Shown here: in pieces, positions 25,310-34,577 of the stretch
How positions within the stretch are numbered: position 1 is the first letter of the stretch
Layout of the letters: the number at the start of each line of letters is the position of its first letter
Assembly (NCBI RefSeq): GCF_001536285.1
Contig: NZ_FAOZ01000026.1
Coordinates: forward strand, 57,983 to 121,982
Length of the DNA stretch: 64,000 bases
DNA from: Parafrankia irregularis
GTDB lineage: Bacteria; Actinomycetota; Actinomycetes; Frankiales; Frankiaceae
Direction of reading: 5' to 3'
Position numbers and translations under genes: made by a program
The notes under the pieces: generated by a model
What the model saw: only the letters and a program-made list of their open reading frames with translations
Told to the model about the DNA's origin: nothing
Databases searched by the model: none

Positions 25310-26451
25310 CCGAACTGGGTCTCGCCGGGGTGGAGCGCCAGGCCACCCTGGAGCTGCCACCGGAGGTGGAGGCCCGGCGCGCCGAGATCCGTGCAATGGC
25401 GGACGAGCTCGCCGCGCGATCCGAGGCCGAGCAGCGCACACGTCTCATCGAGACCGGCTACGTCATGCCGCACTGGCCGCGCCCGTGGGGCCTGGCCGCC
25501 CCGGCCGGGCTTCAGCTCGTCATCGACCAGGAGTTCTCGCGCGCCGGGGTGCGGCGCCCGTTCTACGCGATCACCGGCTGGGTGATCCAGACCCTGGTGC
25601 AGCTCGGCACGCAGGATCAGATCGACCGTTACGTCCACCGGGCGCTGGCCAAGGAGGAGGTCTGGTGCCAGCTGTTCAGCGAGCCCGACGCGGGCTCGGA
25701 CGCCGCCGGCATCCGCACCAGGGGCGAGCGGGTCGAGGGCGGCTGGCGGGTGAACGGCCAGAAGGTGTGGACCAGCCTCGCCCTGGACTGCCGGCGCGGC
25801 CTGGCGACCGTCCGCACGGATCCCGAGGCGCCGAAGCACGCCGGTATCACAATGATGATCATTGACATGCACCGTCCCGGCGTCGAGGTGCGGCCGCTGC
25901 GCCAGGTCACCGGCTCCGCCGAGTTCAACGAGGTGTTCCTCACGGACGTCTTCGTCCCGGACACCGACGTCGTCGGGGTGCCGAACCAGGGCTGGAGGGT
26001 GGCGCGGGCGACGCTGGGCAACGAGCGGGTCAGCATCGGCGGCGGCACCGCCGGGGCGTACCTCGTCGACGACATCTTCGATCTCTACCGGCGGCACGCC
26101 GAGCGCGTGCCGGGGGCGCCCGAGCGCTTCGGCCGCCATCTCGCCCAGGAGCACGCGGTGGCGCTGCTCGACCTCCGCCGCGCCCTGCGGGCCGTGGCGG
26201 GCGCCGAGCCCGGGCCCGAGGGGAACATCACCAAGCTCGTCCTCGCCGAGCACGGCAGCTCCTCCGCCGCCCTCTACCTGGATCTCGCCGGCCCCGACGC
26301 CGCGTTCACCGACGACGGTCTCGGCGCGGCCGCGGGCCGTACCGCGCTCGCCTGGCGGCACCGGACGCTCGCCGGCGGGACGTCCGAGATCACCCGCAAC
26401 CAGATCGCCGAGCGCATCCTCGGTCTCCCCCGCGACCCGCTGCTGAAGTAG
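25306..26451 (+). CDS. Acyl-CoA dehydrogenase (C-terminal half of a FadE34-like protein)
   Basis: A 381-residue complete ACAD domain beginning after the linker TELPPEV-like region. It has GYVMPHWPRPWG, the flavin motif CQLFSEPDAGSDAAGI, NGQKVWTSLA and the C-terminal GTSEITRNQIAERILG. In FadE34 this is the second half of one polypeptide. Here it is a separate frame that starts with GTG 25306, overlapping the stop of the N-terminal fragment. The Glu expected just before GTSEI is Gly (AGGTSEI). It may still be active with another subunit. It lies alone on the plus strand, transcribed from the divergent region upstream of 24811. Confidence 0.85.
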   Translation: MTELGLAGVERQATLELPPEVEARRAEIRAMADELAARSEAEQRTRLIETGYVMPHWPRPWGLAAPAGLQLVIDQEFSRAGVRRPFYAITGWVIQTLVQLGTQDQIDRYVHRALAKEEVWCQLFSEPDAGSDAAGIRTRGERVEGGWRVNGQKVWTSLALDCRRGLATVRTDPEAPKHAGITMMIIDMHRPGVEVRPLRQVTGSAEFNEVFLTDVFVPDTDVVGVPNQGWRVARATLGNERVSIGGGTAGAYLVDDIFDLYRRHAERVPGAPERFGRHLAQEHAVALLDLRRALRAVAGAEPGPEGNITKLVLAEHGSSSAALYLDLAGPDAAFTDDGLGAAAGRTALAWRHRTLAGGTSEITRNQIAERILGLPRDPLLK

Positions 26452-26549
26452 CCCCGCAGGTCGCGGCGCCATCGTCTCGGCGCGCTGAATCCTCCACCGC
26501 GGCGACACCTCGCGCGGTTCACCGTGGTGGGGGATCAACGTTGCGCTGT

Positions 26550-27782
26550 TCAGCTGCTCGCGCTGTCGGCGCAGACCCGCGGGCGGACGATCCGGAACGC
26601 GTCGCCCGTCCCGGTGATCTGCACGAAGGCGTAGCAACCGAGGGGAACGGTGGCGGTGGTGCCCAGATCGACCGGTTCGATCAGTCCGCCGGCGTCGTAG
26701 TCGGACACCCTCCGCAGGGCGCCGATGAAGCCCTCCCGGGTGGGGCAGCCACCGGCGGCCTCCAGACCTCTCAGGAACAGATCGGTCTCGATGTAGGCCT
26801 GCAGGGCGAACTGCTGATCCGGGTCGGCGACCTCGGGCGCGAAACGGCCCATCGCGCCGCGGTAGGTGTCGAGTGCGGCACCACCGGCCTCGAAGGGCAT
26901 CGTGTAAACCGGGAACGACACTCCGGCAAGCTTCGCGCCCAGGCCGGGGAGCAGGCCGTGGTCATATCCGGTGAGCGAGACCGTCGAGGTCAGGGGCAGC
27001 GCCACCGCGCGTGCCGCCTGCACGATGTCGGCGAGATCCTGGGGTGCCGTGAGGCCGAGCAGCGAGTCGACGCCAGCATTGGCGAGCCGCTGGGCCAGCT
27101 GTGCCGGGCTGTCGACGCTGCGCACGAAGGAGATGGGTTCGGTGGCGGCGAGCCCGATCGAGGTGAGAGCGTCCTTGTAGACGCGCCCGGCGGCCAGCGT
27201 CGCCTCCGCGGAACCGGTGGTCAGGATGCCGACCTTGTGGCCGCCGCCGGCCTGGATGTAACGGCCTATGGGCAGCGGGGAGGCCTGGAACCGCTCCGAG
27301 AACACGTTCTGGTCCTCGGCCCATTCCCACAGCTGGAGACCGGTGACGGGAATGTTGTGCGCCAGCATGGTGTCGCGCGAGCCGGCATAGGCACCGGTCA
27401 TCATAAGGACTCCGAAAACGCCCTCACGCCCGACGAGCTGCTCCCCCACGACGGCGTTCCGCGAGACGTCTCCCGCGTCATCACGCCATTCGTAGACGAC
27501 CTTCCGGCCGTGGATCCCGCCCGCGGCGTTCGCCAGGCCGATCCTCGCATCGACCCCGGCACGAGCCGAGGCGAGCGCGGCGCTGGCGGCACCCGAGTCA
27601 AAAAGAACCAGACCGAGCTTCACCTGCTCGACGCCTACCCCGGGGCCGCCACACGCCGTCGCCCCCTTCTCCGATTCGGGAGTGGCGGAACAACTGGCCG
27701 CGACGGCCAGGAGAACCACCGCTCCCGCGGCTAATCCCACTGATCTCGAACTCCTGCTGCCTGACCGCATCCGTGCCCCCAT
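26550..27782 (-). CDS. ABC-transporter-type substrate-binding lipoprotein (LivK-like)
   Basis: A 410-residue periplasmic-binding-protein-like lipoprotein of the branched-chain amino-acid receptor family. A signal peptide (RSVGLAAGAVVLLAVAASC) ends in a lipobox with the modified Cys at about 31. The mature part has the type I binding-protein pattern: VKLGLVLFDSGAASAAL, NAAGGIHGRKVVYEWRDDAGD and GVFGVLMMTGAYAGS. ATG 27782 and ATG 27770 are both possible starts. No permease or ATPase gene is adjacent, so it is an orphan. In such islands these proteins often capture aromatic or cyclic carboxylates; that is inference. Confidence 0.88.
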   Translation of the reverse strand: MGARMRSGSRSSRSVGLAAGAVVLLAVAASCSATPESEKGATACGGPGVGVEQVKLGLVLFDSGAASAALASARAGVDARIGLANAAGGIHGRKVVYEWRDDAGDVSRNAVVGEQLVGREGVFGVLMMTGAYAGSRDTMLAHNIPVTGLQLWEWAEDQNVFSERFQASPLPIGRYIQAGGGHKVGILTTGSAEATLAAGRVYKDALTSIGLAATEPISFVRSVDSPAQLAQRLANAGVDSLLGLTAPQDLADIVQAARAVALPLTSTVSLTGYDHGLLPGLGAKLAGVSFPVYTMPFEAGGAALDTYRGAMGRFAPEVADPDQQFALQAYIETDLFLRGLEAAGGCPTREGFIGALRRVSDYDAGGLIEPVDLGTTATVPLGCYAFVQITGTGDAFRIVRPRVCADSASS

Positions 27783-27949
27783 ACTGCGTTGCTACGTCCT
27801 GTTTTCTTTTCCGGGCGGCTGTCACCCGAATTCCTCAGGTGCCGACCGGCACCCGCGGGCGCCCCGGCGGCAGCCACGCGTGCCCGGGTCGAAACGGCAC
27901 TACACTTGGCCGGGCCCAGGTCTGGACGACGATCGATTGGACGCCTCTG

Positions 27950-28516
27950 ATGCCGCCGCGTCCCCGCGCCTCGGAAGAGACGATCCTTCGCATCACCGTC
28001 GAGCTCATCGCGAAGCACGGCGTCGCCGGGTTCAACGTCGACGAGGTCGCGACCACCGCCGGGGTCAGCAAACCCACGATCTACCGCCGCTGGCCCTCCC
28101 GTGCCCGCCTCATCCAGGCCGCCTTCACCTACGGGGAGCGACCGGCGCTCCAGCCCGACACCGGATCGCTGCGCGGAGATCTCCGGGTCCTGCTCCAGGA
28201 GCTTGTGCACGCCTACAACCAGCCGGACCACGGGCGTGCCTACCCCGCCTTCCTGGAGGCCGCCGCCCGCGATCCGGAGCTGGCGGCGCTGCGACAGGAG
28301 AGCATGAACAAGGCCTTCGACGCCTTCCGCCGGGTGATCCTGCTGGCCACCGACCGAGGCGAACTGCCCGCCGACGTTGATGTCCGGATGTTCGCCCAGC
28401 TCCTGACCTCGCCGTTCCTCTGCCAGCGCCTCATCTCCGACGCACCGGTCCGGGAGGACGACATCGACCCGGTCATCGACGCCGTGATCGCCGCCTACAG
28501 CCGGGTTCGGACCTGA
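27950..28516 (+). CDS. TetR-family transcriptional regulator (paralogue 1)
   Basis: A 188-residue TetR-type regulator. The N-terminal helix-turn-helix is VDEVATTAGVSKPTIYRRWPSRARLIQAAF, and the C-terminal part is an all-helical ligand/dimer domain. It is strikingly similar to the regulator at 31254-31841: both start MPPRPRASEE and share RRWPSRARL, DTGSLR and RDPELAAL. The ATG at 27950 is preceded by GATTGGACG, as in the paralogue. It is convergent with the ALDH at 28567 and divergent from the binding protein at 26550, so it may control the latter. Confidence 0.88.
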   Translation: MPPRPRASEETILRITVELIAKHGVAGFNVDEVATTAGVSKPTIYRRWPSRARLIQAAFTYGERPALQPDTGSLRGDLRVLLQELVHAYNQPDHGRAYPAFLEAAARDPELAALRQESMNKAFDAFRRVILLATDRGELPADVDVRMFAQLLTSPFLCQRLISDAPVREDDIDPVIDAVIAAYSRVRT

Positions 28517-28566
28517 CGGCACTGGAGCCCCTCCCTTCGCGTTCCGCCGACGAGCCGGACTGTCGT

Positions 28567-30006
28567 TCAGGTCTTGTGAACGACCCGCGTCTGCAGCTCC
28601 GCGTAGGCGTCGATGCCGGGCCGGCCGCATTCCCTCCCCACACCTGACGCCCGGCAGCCACCGAACGGGGCGCTGGGCGAGACGTCACCGTGGCTGTTGA
28701 CGTAGACCGTCCCGGCCACCAGCCGCGCGGCGACGGCCGACGCCTTCTCCACATCAGCCGACCAGACGGACCCGCACAGGCCGTACTCCGTGCCGTTGGC
28801 CGCCGCCACGGCGTCGTCGAGCTCGACGTACCGGATGACGGGGAGCACCGGACCGAACTGCTCCTCGGCGACGACCGACATTGACGGCATGACGTCGGTG
28901 AGAACGGTCGGTGGGTAGAAGTTGCCCCGGCCGCCCACCGGCCGCCCGCCCGTCACGGCGACGGCGCCCTGTGCCAGCGCGTCCTCCACGAGAAGCCGCA
29001 CCCGGTCGAACTGGGCCCGGGTGGTGATCGGCGGGAACGTGCCACCCTCCCGGGCCGTCGCGGCGACCTCCCTGGAGGCGTGTGCGGCCAGCTCGGCGAC
29101 CATCGCATCGAAGATCGACTCATGGACGAACAACCGCTTGATCGCGAGGCAGGCCTGCCCCGCGATCGTGAACGCCGCGTCGTACACACGCCTGGCCACC
29201 GCTGACACATCGACGTCCGGCAGGACGATCGCCGCGTCGTTTCCGCCGAGCTCCAGGACCACGTTCTTCAGCGCGCCCGCCGCGGCCACGGCGACGGCCC
29301 GCCCGCCGGCGACGCCGCCGGTGAACGACACCAACCGGACCGCGGGGTGCGACACGAGGGCGGCGCCGATGTCGTTTCCGCCCGCGACGATGTTGACGAC
29401 GCCGGGCGGAACGATGTCCTTCCAGACGGTGCCCATGTACAGGCTGGTCAACGGGGTGAAAGGTGACGGCTTGGCCACGACGGTGTTCCCGACCAGCAGC
29501 GCGTGGAAGGCCTTCTGCGCGGCGAGGAAGATCGGCCCGTTCCACGCGGAGATGGCCGCGACCACACCGACCGGCACGCGTACGACCTCAACCCGCCGGG
29601 CGTCCGAGTCCTCGACGAGGTCGACCGGAAGCGGCGTGTTCGCGATCTCCTCGGCGAAGACGTGGGCGAGGAAGACCTCACCGGTCGCGACCGGCAGGCC
29701 GCCGGGGCCGAACGGAACGCCCTTCTCGATCTCCGCCAGCTCGTTCAGGACGTCGACGTTCTCGGTCAGCGCCGCGCCCATCGCACGGATCACCTCGCGG
29801 CGTTCTGCCTCGCCGACCTGAGCCCACGCCGGCTGCGCCGCGGCGGCGGCCCTGCAGGCGGCGTCGAGCTGCTCGGCGGACGCCGCCGGGCACCGCGCGC
29901 CGATCTCACCGGTGCCCGGGTTCTCGACGGGGAAGAGCTCGCCGCCGCGAACGATCTCGCCATCGATGAGGTGGCCCAGCTCCTCGATCACACGGCTGAC
30001 TGACAT
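28567..30006 (-). CDS. Aldehyde dehydrogenase
   Basis: A 479-residue aldehyde dehydrogenase with SAWNGPI (the usual PWN position), FTGGVAGGRAV, the Glu in LELGGND, the nucleophilic Cys in IAGQACLAIKR and the C-terminal PFGGCRASGVGRECG. It is related to the ALDH at 16309 (shared SPFTPL, AGGNDIGA-like and EEQFGPVLPV segments). AAGGAG lies 6 nt before the ATG. It is the third gene of a minus-strand TetR/CoA-transferase/ALDH unit, 33 bp after the CoA-transferase. It would turn an aldehyde into the acid to be CoA-activated. Confidence 0.92.
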   Translation of the reverse strand: MSVSRVIEELGHLIDGEIVRGGELFPVENPGTGEIGARCPAASAEQLDAACRAAAAAQPAWAQVGEAERREVIRAMGAALTENVDVLNELAEIEKGVPFGPGGLPVATGEVFLAHVFAEEIANTPLPVDLVEDSDARRVEVVRVPVGVVAAISAWNGPIFLAAQKAFHALLVGNTVVAKPSPFTPLTSLYMGTVWKDIVPPGVVNIVAGGNDIGAALVSHPAVRLVSFTGGVAGGRAVAVAAAGALKNVVLELGGNDAAIVLPDVDVSAVARRVYDAAFTIAGQACLAIKRLFVHESIFDAMVAELAAHASREVAATAREGGTFPPITTRAQFDRVRLLVEDALAQGAVAVTGGRPVGGRGNFYPPTVLTDVMPSMSVVAEEQFGPVLPVIRYVELDDAVAAANGTEYGLCGSVWSADVEKASAVAARLVAGTVYVNSHGDVSPSAPFGGCRASGVGRECGRPGIDAYAELQTRVVHKT

Positions 30007-30039
30007 CTGGCGCTCCTTCGGCGTTGGATGGCGGAGCGG

Positions 30040-31257
30040 TCAGCTCACGACACCGCGGATCTTGAGGTCGAGGACGGCGTCCAGGTCGAGGCCGAGATCG
30101 GCGAGGATCTCGTCGCCGTGCTCGTTGAAGGCCGGCGCCCGCCGGGGCGCCGCGGGCGCGTGGTCGAACTGCACCGGCGCGGCGGCCAGCCGGAACGGGG
30201 TCCCGGAGGCTGTCCTGCATTCCTGGACATAGCCGTTGGCGACAGTCTGCGGGTCGTCGGCGACCTGCAGGGTGTCCTGGACCACCGTCCACTGACCGGA
30301 GAAGTCGGCGAGCAGGTCCCGCCACTGTGCCAGCGACCGCTGCGCGAAGGCCTTGCGCAGGATGTCCCTGGCGTCGGCGTTGTTCGCGATCAGCGCGGCG
30401 TGGTCGGCGAACCGGGGGTCGGTCACGAGATCGGGCCGGCCGATCACCTCGCACATCGGCGGCCAGTACCTCCCGGCCTGCAGGCAGCAGAAGGCCAGCC
30501 AGTGGCCGTCGGAGGTCAGGTACTCCTCCACGAGCGGGTTGAGGCGCGGCTCGCTGCCCGGCCGCGCCGTCCAGGGGACGCCCTGCTGCAGCGAGAGCGC
30601 GAGCGCCTGGCCCATGGCCCACAGCCCGGTGCCGAGCAACGACACGTCCACCGTGGGTGCCTCGCCCGTACGTTCGCGGTGGAACAGAGCACCCATGATC
30701 CCGCCGGCGATCACGCTCGCGCCCAGCGAGTCGCCGAAGCCGGGCGCCGGCGGGACCGGCACGTACTCGTACTCGGGGCGCATGGTTCCGACGGCGACTC
30801 CGGAACGCGACCAGAACGCGAGCGAGTCGTACGAGCCCCGATCCGCGTCCGGCCCACGCTCACCCTGCCCGGTCCCCGCGGCGTAGATGATCCGCGGGTT
30901 GTGCGCCCGGATGTCATCCTCGCCGATCCCCAGCTTGGCCCGCACCCGCGGAAGCTTGTTCGTCAGGAAGACATCCGACGTCGCGGCGATCCGGTACAGG
31001 ACGTCCAGGCCGTCGGGCGAGGTCAGGTCCAGCCCCAGGCTGCGCTTTCCCCGGTTGGAGTGCTCGAGGAGGACATGGACGTCGCCGGAGACCGACACGA
31101 CGCCGGTGGAGGCGAGGCCGCGCATGGCGTCACCCCGCTCGACATGCTCGATCTTGATCACGTCGGCGCCCCAGTCCGCCAGCAGCGCGGAGGCCGCGGG
31201 CACAAACGTGTGCTCGGCGACCTCCAGCACCCGAACGCCCTGCATCACCGCGGTCAT
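30040..31257 (-). CDS. CaiB/BaiF family (family III) CoA-transferase
   Basis: A 405-residue CoA-transferase with GVRVLEVAEHTFVPAASALLADWG (shortened) at the N-terminus, NRGKRSLGLDL and the catalytic Asp in GSYDSLAFWSRSG. The end carries FNEHGDEILADLGLDLDAVLDL, a typical tail. Its ATG at 31257 overlaps the stop of the TetR gene as ATGA, so regulator and enzyme are translationally coupled. It lies 33 bp before the ALDH. It probably transfers CoA onto a pathway acid. It is similar to the CoA-transferase at 12619, without the low-complexity insert. Confidence 0.9.
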   Translation of the reverse strand: MTAVMQGVRVLEVAEHTFVPAASALLADWGADVIKIEHVERGDAMRGLASTGVVSVSGDVHVLLEHSNRGKRSLGLDLTSPDGLDVLYRIAATSDVFLTNKLPRVRAKLGIGEDDIRAHNPRIIYAAGTGQGERGPDADRGSYDSLAFWSRSGVAVGTMRPEYEYVPVPPAPGFGDSLGASVIAGGIMGALFHRERTGEAPTVDVSLLGTGLWAMGQALALSLQQGVPWTARPGSEPRLNPLVEEYLTSDGHWLAFCCLQAGRYWPPMCEVIGRPDLVTDPRFADHAALIANNADARDILRKAFAQRSLAQWRDLLADFSGQWTVVQDTLQVADDPQTVANGYVQECRTASGTPFRLAAAPVQFDHAPAAPRRAPAFNEHGDEILADLGLDLDAVLDLKIRGVVS

Positions 31258-31841
31258 CCGAATTCCTCCACTTTCTGAGTTCTGACCCTGTTGAAGGCGG
31301 CGAGGAGAAGGTCGACGACCGGCTCGATGTCGGCCCCGCGCACCGGTAGGTCCTCGACCAGCCGCTGCGCCATGAAGGGAGCGGAGACCATGTCGATGAA
31401 AAGGCGGACATCGGTGCCGACCGGCAGCTCACCCCGCTCGATGCCCCGGCGGACCGCCCGGTGGAACATGCCGAACGCGGAACGCATGCTGGCCCCCCGC
31501 AGCGCCGCGAGCTCCGGGTCACGGCTCGCCGCTTCGATGAAGGACCGGTAGGCACGCCCGAAGTCGGGCCGGTTGAGATATCTGACCAGCTCGCCCAGCA
31601 GGGTGATCAGGTCCTCGCGCAGCGAGCCGGTGTCGGGTGCGACGGCCTCGTGCTGCCCATAGGTGAAGGCCGCCTGCAGAAGCCTCGCCCGGGACGGCCA
31701 GCGCCGGTAGAGCGTCGGCTTGCTGACCCCGGCGACCGATGCCACCGCGTCCACGCTGACCCCGGCCACCCCATGCTCGGCGATCAGGTCGATGGTGGTG
31801 CGGAGGATGAGCTCCTCCGAGGCGCGCGGGCGCGGGGGCAT
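31254..31841 (-). CDS. TetR-family transcriptional regulator (paralogue 2)
   Basis: A 195-residue TetR regulator with helix-turn-helix VDAVASVAGVSKPTLYRRWPSRARLLQAAFTYG. It is a close paralogue of 27950-28516 across the whole length, including the ligand domain (FIEAASRDPELAALRGASM). It is first in a minus-strand unit with the CoA-transferase (ATGA overlap) and the ALDH, so it probably represses its own operon. Upstream it shares CTGGACGAC and GATTGGACG with paralogue 1. Confidence 0.88.
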   Translation of the reverse strand: MPPRPRASEELILRTTIDLIAEHGVAGVSVDAVASVAGVSKPTLYRRWPSRARLLQAAFTYGQHEAVAPDTGSLREDLITLLGELVRYLNRPDFGRAYRSFIEAASRDPELAALRGASMRSAFGMFHRAVRRGIERGELPVGTDVRLFIDMVSAPFMAQRLVEDLPVRGADIEPVVDLLLAAFNRVRTQKVEEFG

Positions 31842-31938
31842 GGGAATCGTCCAATCACGTCACTGCAGGGGGTGTGTCGTCCAGCGCACAGGTCCGGCCG
31901 GCTCGCGGGCCGGTCAGGGCCTCAGATCTCCCCGGCGG

Positions 31939-33267
31939 TCATTCGCGCGCGGGCCGGCCACGGGGGACGTCCCGGAACGCGATGCCGCGGTCCGCTGCCA
32001 GCTCCCTGGGCATACCGAGGACTCGCTCGCTCACGACGTTGCGGGCCATCTCCACGGTGCCGCCGCCGATCGAGCCCGACTGGCGCATGAGGAAGCTCGT
32101 CCCGACCGCGCCCAGCTCGCCGTCGTCGTCCGCCCAGGCCGCCCCGGTGACGCCGACCAGCTCCAGCGCGATGTCCGTGCTGCGGGTGCCAACCATCGAG
32201 GAGAACAGACGACCGACGGCGGCCGTCTGGTCGGACATGGCGCCGGCGGCGACGCCGTCCCGCACCCTGAGGTCGAGCTCCTCCTTGACCAGGGCGAGCA
32301 TGTAGGCCTCGCCGACCAGGTCACGCGCGGTCGGGTCGGTGAGGCGCCCGGCCGCCCGGGCCGTGTCCCGGGCCGCGGTCAGACCGGCGCTGCCGCCGAG
32401 CATCGCCCCGGGCGGGCTGGTCACCAGCGGGGAGTTGTGCAGCATCCGCTCGTGGAACATCCAGCGGACGCACACCTCCCAGCCGCCGTCGACCTCGCCG
32501 ACCCGGCAGCTGTCGGGCACCACGACATCGGTGAGGAACTCCTGGCAGAACTCCTTGTTGCCGTTGAGCATCTCGATGGGGTGGATCTCGATGCCCGGCT
32601 GGCGAAGCGGCAGCATGAAGACGGTGAGGCCGCGGTGCTTGGGGACGTCCCAGTTGGTCCGGGCCAGGCACAGCCCCCAGTCGGACCACACGGCACTCGT
32701 GGTCCAGATCTTGGAGCCGTTGAGGATCCAGTCGTCACCCTCGCGCACGGCGGTGGTGAGGGCGCCGGCGAGGTCCGAGCCACCGCTGGGCTCGGACAGC
32801 AGCTGTACCCAGACCTCCTCGCCGGTGAGGATGCGCGGGATGTGCCGGAGCTTCTGCTCCTCGGTACCGAACTCGAGGATCACCCCGAGGCACGGCTCGA
32901 AAGTCGGGATCTGCAGGCGCATCGGGTACTCGTAGGGGGCGAGCTCCTCGTTGAGCACCCGCTGGTGGGCGGGGGTGAGCCCCTGGCCGCCGTACGCACG
33001 CGGCACGCACAGCCCGGCGAGGCCCGCGTCGTACAGGATCCGCTGGACCTCGCGCTCACGGGCGACGACCTGGAGCGTCAGCTCCTCACTCAGCGGGTTC
33101 CGCCAGGACAGCAGGTTCGGGTCCCCCGGCCGCAGGTTGGCCCGCAGGACCGCGCGCACCCGTTCCCGGAAGGCCTCCAGGTCCACCGACTCGCCCGCCT
33201 CGGTCATCGCACCCCCCGTTGTCGCGCTTTCCGTCGTCGCACCGTCCGTCGTCGACCCGGGTGTCAT
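31939..33267 (-). CDS. Acyl-CoA dehydrogenase (subunit of a two-gene pair)
   Basis: A 442-residue ACAD with an N-terminal threonine/glycine-rich tail of about 25 residues. It then has AGLAGLCVPRAYGGQGLTP, the flavin motif VQLLSEPSGGSDLAG, NGSKIWTTSA and a C-terminal GSIGGGTVEMARNVVSERVLG. The Glu found before GTS in single-chain ACADs is Gly here. Its ATG overlaps the stop of the ACAD at 33264 (ATGA), so the two are made together and probably form an alpha2beta2 enzyme like FadE28-FadE29. It is the second gene of a unit under operator copy B. ATG at 33208 (MTEAGES) is an alternative start. Confidence 0.88.
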   Translation of the reverse strand: MTPGSTTDGATTESATTGGAMTEAGESVDLEAFRERVRAVLRANLRPGDPNLLSWRNPLSEELTLQVVAREREVQRILYDAGLAGLCVPRAYGGQGLTPAHQRVLNEELAPYEYPMRLQIPTFEPCLGVILEFGTEEQKLRHIPRILTGEEVWVQLLSEPSGGSDLAGALTTAVREGDDWILNGSKIWTTSAVWSDWGLCLARTNWDVPKHRGLTVFMLPLRQPGIEIHPIEMLNGNKEFCQEFLTDVVVPDSCRVGEVDGGWEVCVRWMFHERMLHNSPLVTSPPGAMLGGSAGLTAARDTARAAGRLTDPTARDLVGEAYMLALVKEELDLRVRDGVAAGAMSDQTAAVGRLFSSMVGTRSTDIALELVGVTGAAWADDDGELGAVGTSFLMRQSGSIGGGTVEMARNVVSERVLGMPRELAADRGIAFRDVPRGRPARE

Positions 33268-34436
33268 GCCGCCTCGTCCTCCACCTTCTCGACGAGGTCG
33301 GCGAGCTGTGCCCGGTGCTCGGCCGGCGTGCCGTCGAGCAGCCGGTTCACGGTGTGCCGGCGCAGGAACAGGTGCAGGTCGTGCTCGAAGGTGAGACCGA
33401 TCCCGCCGTGCAGCTGGACGCAGTCCTGCAGCAGCCGGCTGCCGTAGTCACCGACGAACGCCTTCGCGGCGCTCACCAGCGCGGGCGCGTCCGGCGCCCC
33501 CGTGCCGAGGGCCGCGGCGGCGGCGTCGCTGATGGCGTGGCTGGCCTCGAGCCAGGTGCGCAGGTCCGCGAACCGGTGTTTGAGGGCCTGGTAGGAGGCC
33601 AACTGGCGGCCGAACGAGTAGCGGTCGAAAGCCCACTGCACGGTCAGGTCGAACGCGGCCTGCATGGCGCCCACCGACTCTGCCGTTCCCAGCACCGCGG
33701 CGAGCTGGCGCTGGTAGGCCACCTCGCCGGCCGCGCTGCCGACCATGCCGACCACCGCGTCGAGCGGGAGACGCACATCGTCGAAGGTCACGGTGAAGAA
33801 CCGGCGGGTCAGGTCCACCGTGCGCAGCGGCGCGACCGACAGCCCGGTCGTACCCGCCGGCACCAGCACCTGGGTCAGCCCGCCGTCGGTGCGCGCCGTA
33901 GCGAGCAGGTACGACGCGGTGGCGGCGGATTCGACGGGCCGTTTGACACCGCTGAGCACGATGGAGCCGCCGTCGATCCGCGCCTGCGCCGTGACCGAGC
34001 CGAGCCGGTCGTTCGGGCGTGGCTCGGCGACGCACCACGCCGCCGTCGCCGAACCCTCCACCAGCGCCGCCAGCGCTGTGGCCGTGGCGGTGCCGTCCTG
34101 CGCCGGCAGCGCCCGGGCCAGAGCCGCGGCGACGACGTTGGTGGCGACGAGTGGACCCGGTGCGGCGTGCCGGCCGAACGCGTCGGCGACCAGCACCAGG
34201 TCGGACACACCGTCACCACTGATCGTGCCGCCGCCGTGCTCCTCACCGACCAGCAGCGACGTCCAGCCCAGCTCCGCTCCGCGCCGCCAGTAGTCGCCGT
34301 CGAACCCGGCCGGGTCGTCCCGCAACCGGCGCACCTGCGCCACCGGCACCTGATCGGCCAGGAACTTCGACGTGGTGTCACGGAAGAACACCTGGTCAGC
34401 GTCCAGCGACAGCCGCACCGCCCCACCTACCCTCAT
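33264..34436 (-). CDS. Acyl-CoA dehydrogenase (subunit of a two-gene pair)
   Basis: A 390-residue ACAD of the FadE29-like type. It has the N-terminal helical domain (LGWTSLLVGEEHGGG), a beta domain lacking the strict SEPxAGSD motif (it reads CVAEPRPNDRLG) and a C-terminal domain with YSFGRQLASYQALKHRFADL and LHGGIGLTFEHDLHLFLRR. The start chosen is the ATG at 34436; no strong ribosome-binding site is visible, and a GTG seven codons in is possible. It is the first gene of a minus-strand pair with 31939. Operator copy B lies about 92 bp upstream, between it and the divergent SDR. Confidence 0.88.
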   Translation of the reverse strand: MRVGGAVRLSLDADQVFFRDTTSKFLADQVPVAQVRRLRDDPAGFDGDYWRRGAELGWTSLLVGEEHGGGTISGDGVSDLVLVADAFGRHAAPGPLVATNVVAAALARALPAQDGTATATALAALVEGSATAAWCVAEPRPNDRLGSVTAQARIDGGSIVLSGVKRPVESAATASYLLATARTDGGLTQVLVPAGTTGLSVAPLRTVDLTRRFFTVTFDDVRLPLDAVVGMVGSAAGEVAYQRQLAAVLGTAESVGAMQAAFDLTVQWAFDRYSFGRQLASYQALKHRFADLRTWLEASHAISDAAAAALGTGAPDAPALVSAAKAFVGDYGSRLLQDCVQLHGGIGLTFEHDLHLFLRRHTVNRLLDGTPAEHRAQLADLVEKVEDEAA

Positions 34437-34525
34437 CCGACTCTCGTGCCACGCTTCGCGATGGCCTGCCGGGGCGCACCAGCCGTGACGCTGCAGAGCT
34501 GCCCGAGCACCTTCACGAGCACTTA

Positions 34526-34577
34526 AAACGACACCGTTTCGTTTACCATCGAGCGTTTCGAGGCTACCGTCAAGCGC
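34526..34577. promoter_or_regulatory. Operator-promoter copy B (divergent, leaderless promoter)
   Basis: The palindrome ACGACACCGTTTCGT is at 34528-34542. It is followed by -35-like TTTACC (34542-34547), a 17-bp spacer, -10-like TACCGT (34565-34570), then CAAGCGC and the SDR ATG at 34578. A start of transcription 7-8 nt after the -10 box would fall on the A of the ATG, giving a leaderless mRNA. Confidence 0.72.

Noticed and set aside
26462..26535. Terminator between convergent genes ending at 26451 and 26550
   Set aside because: CCACCGCGG and CCGTGGTGG can pair with one mismatch, but the loop is long and the stem weak compared with the other hairpins; not listed as a feature.
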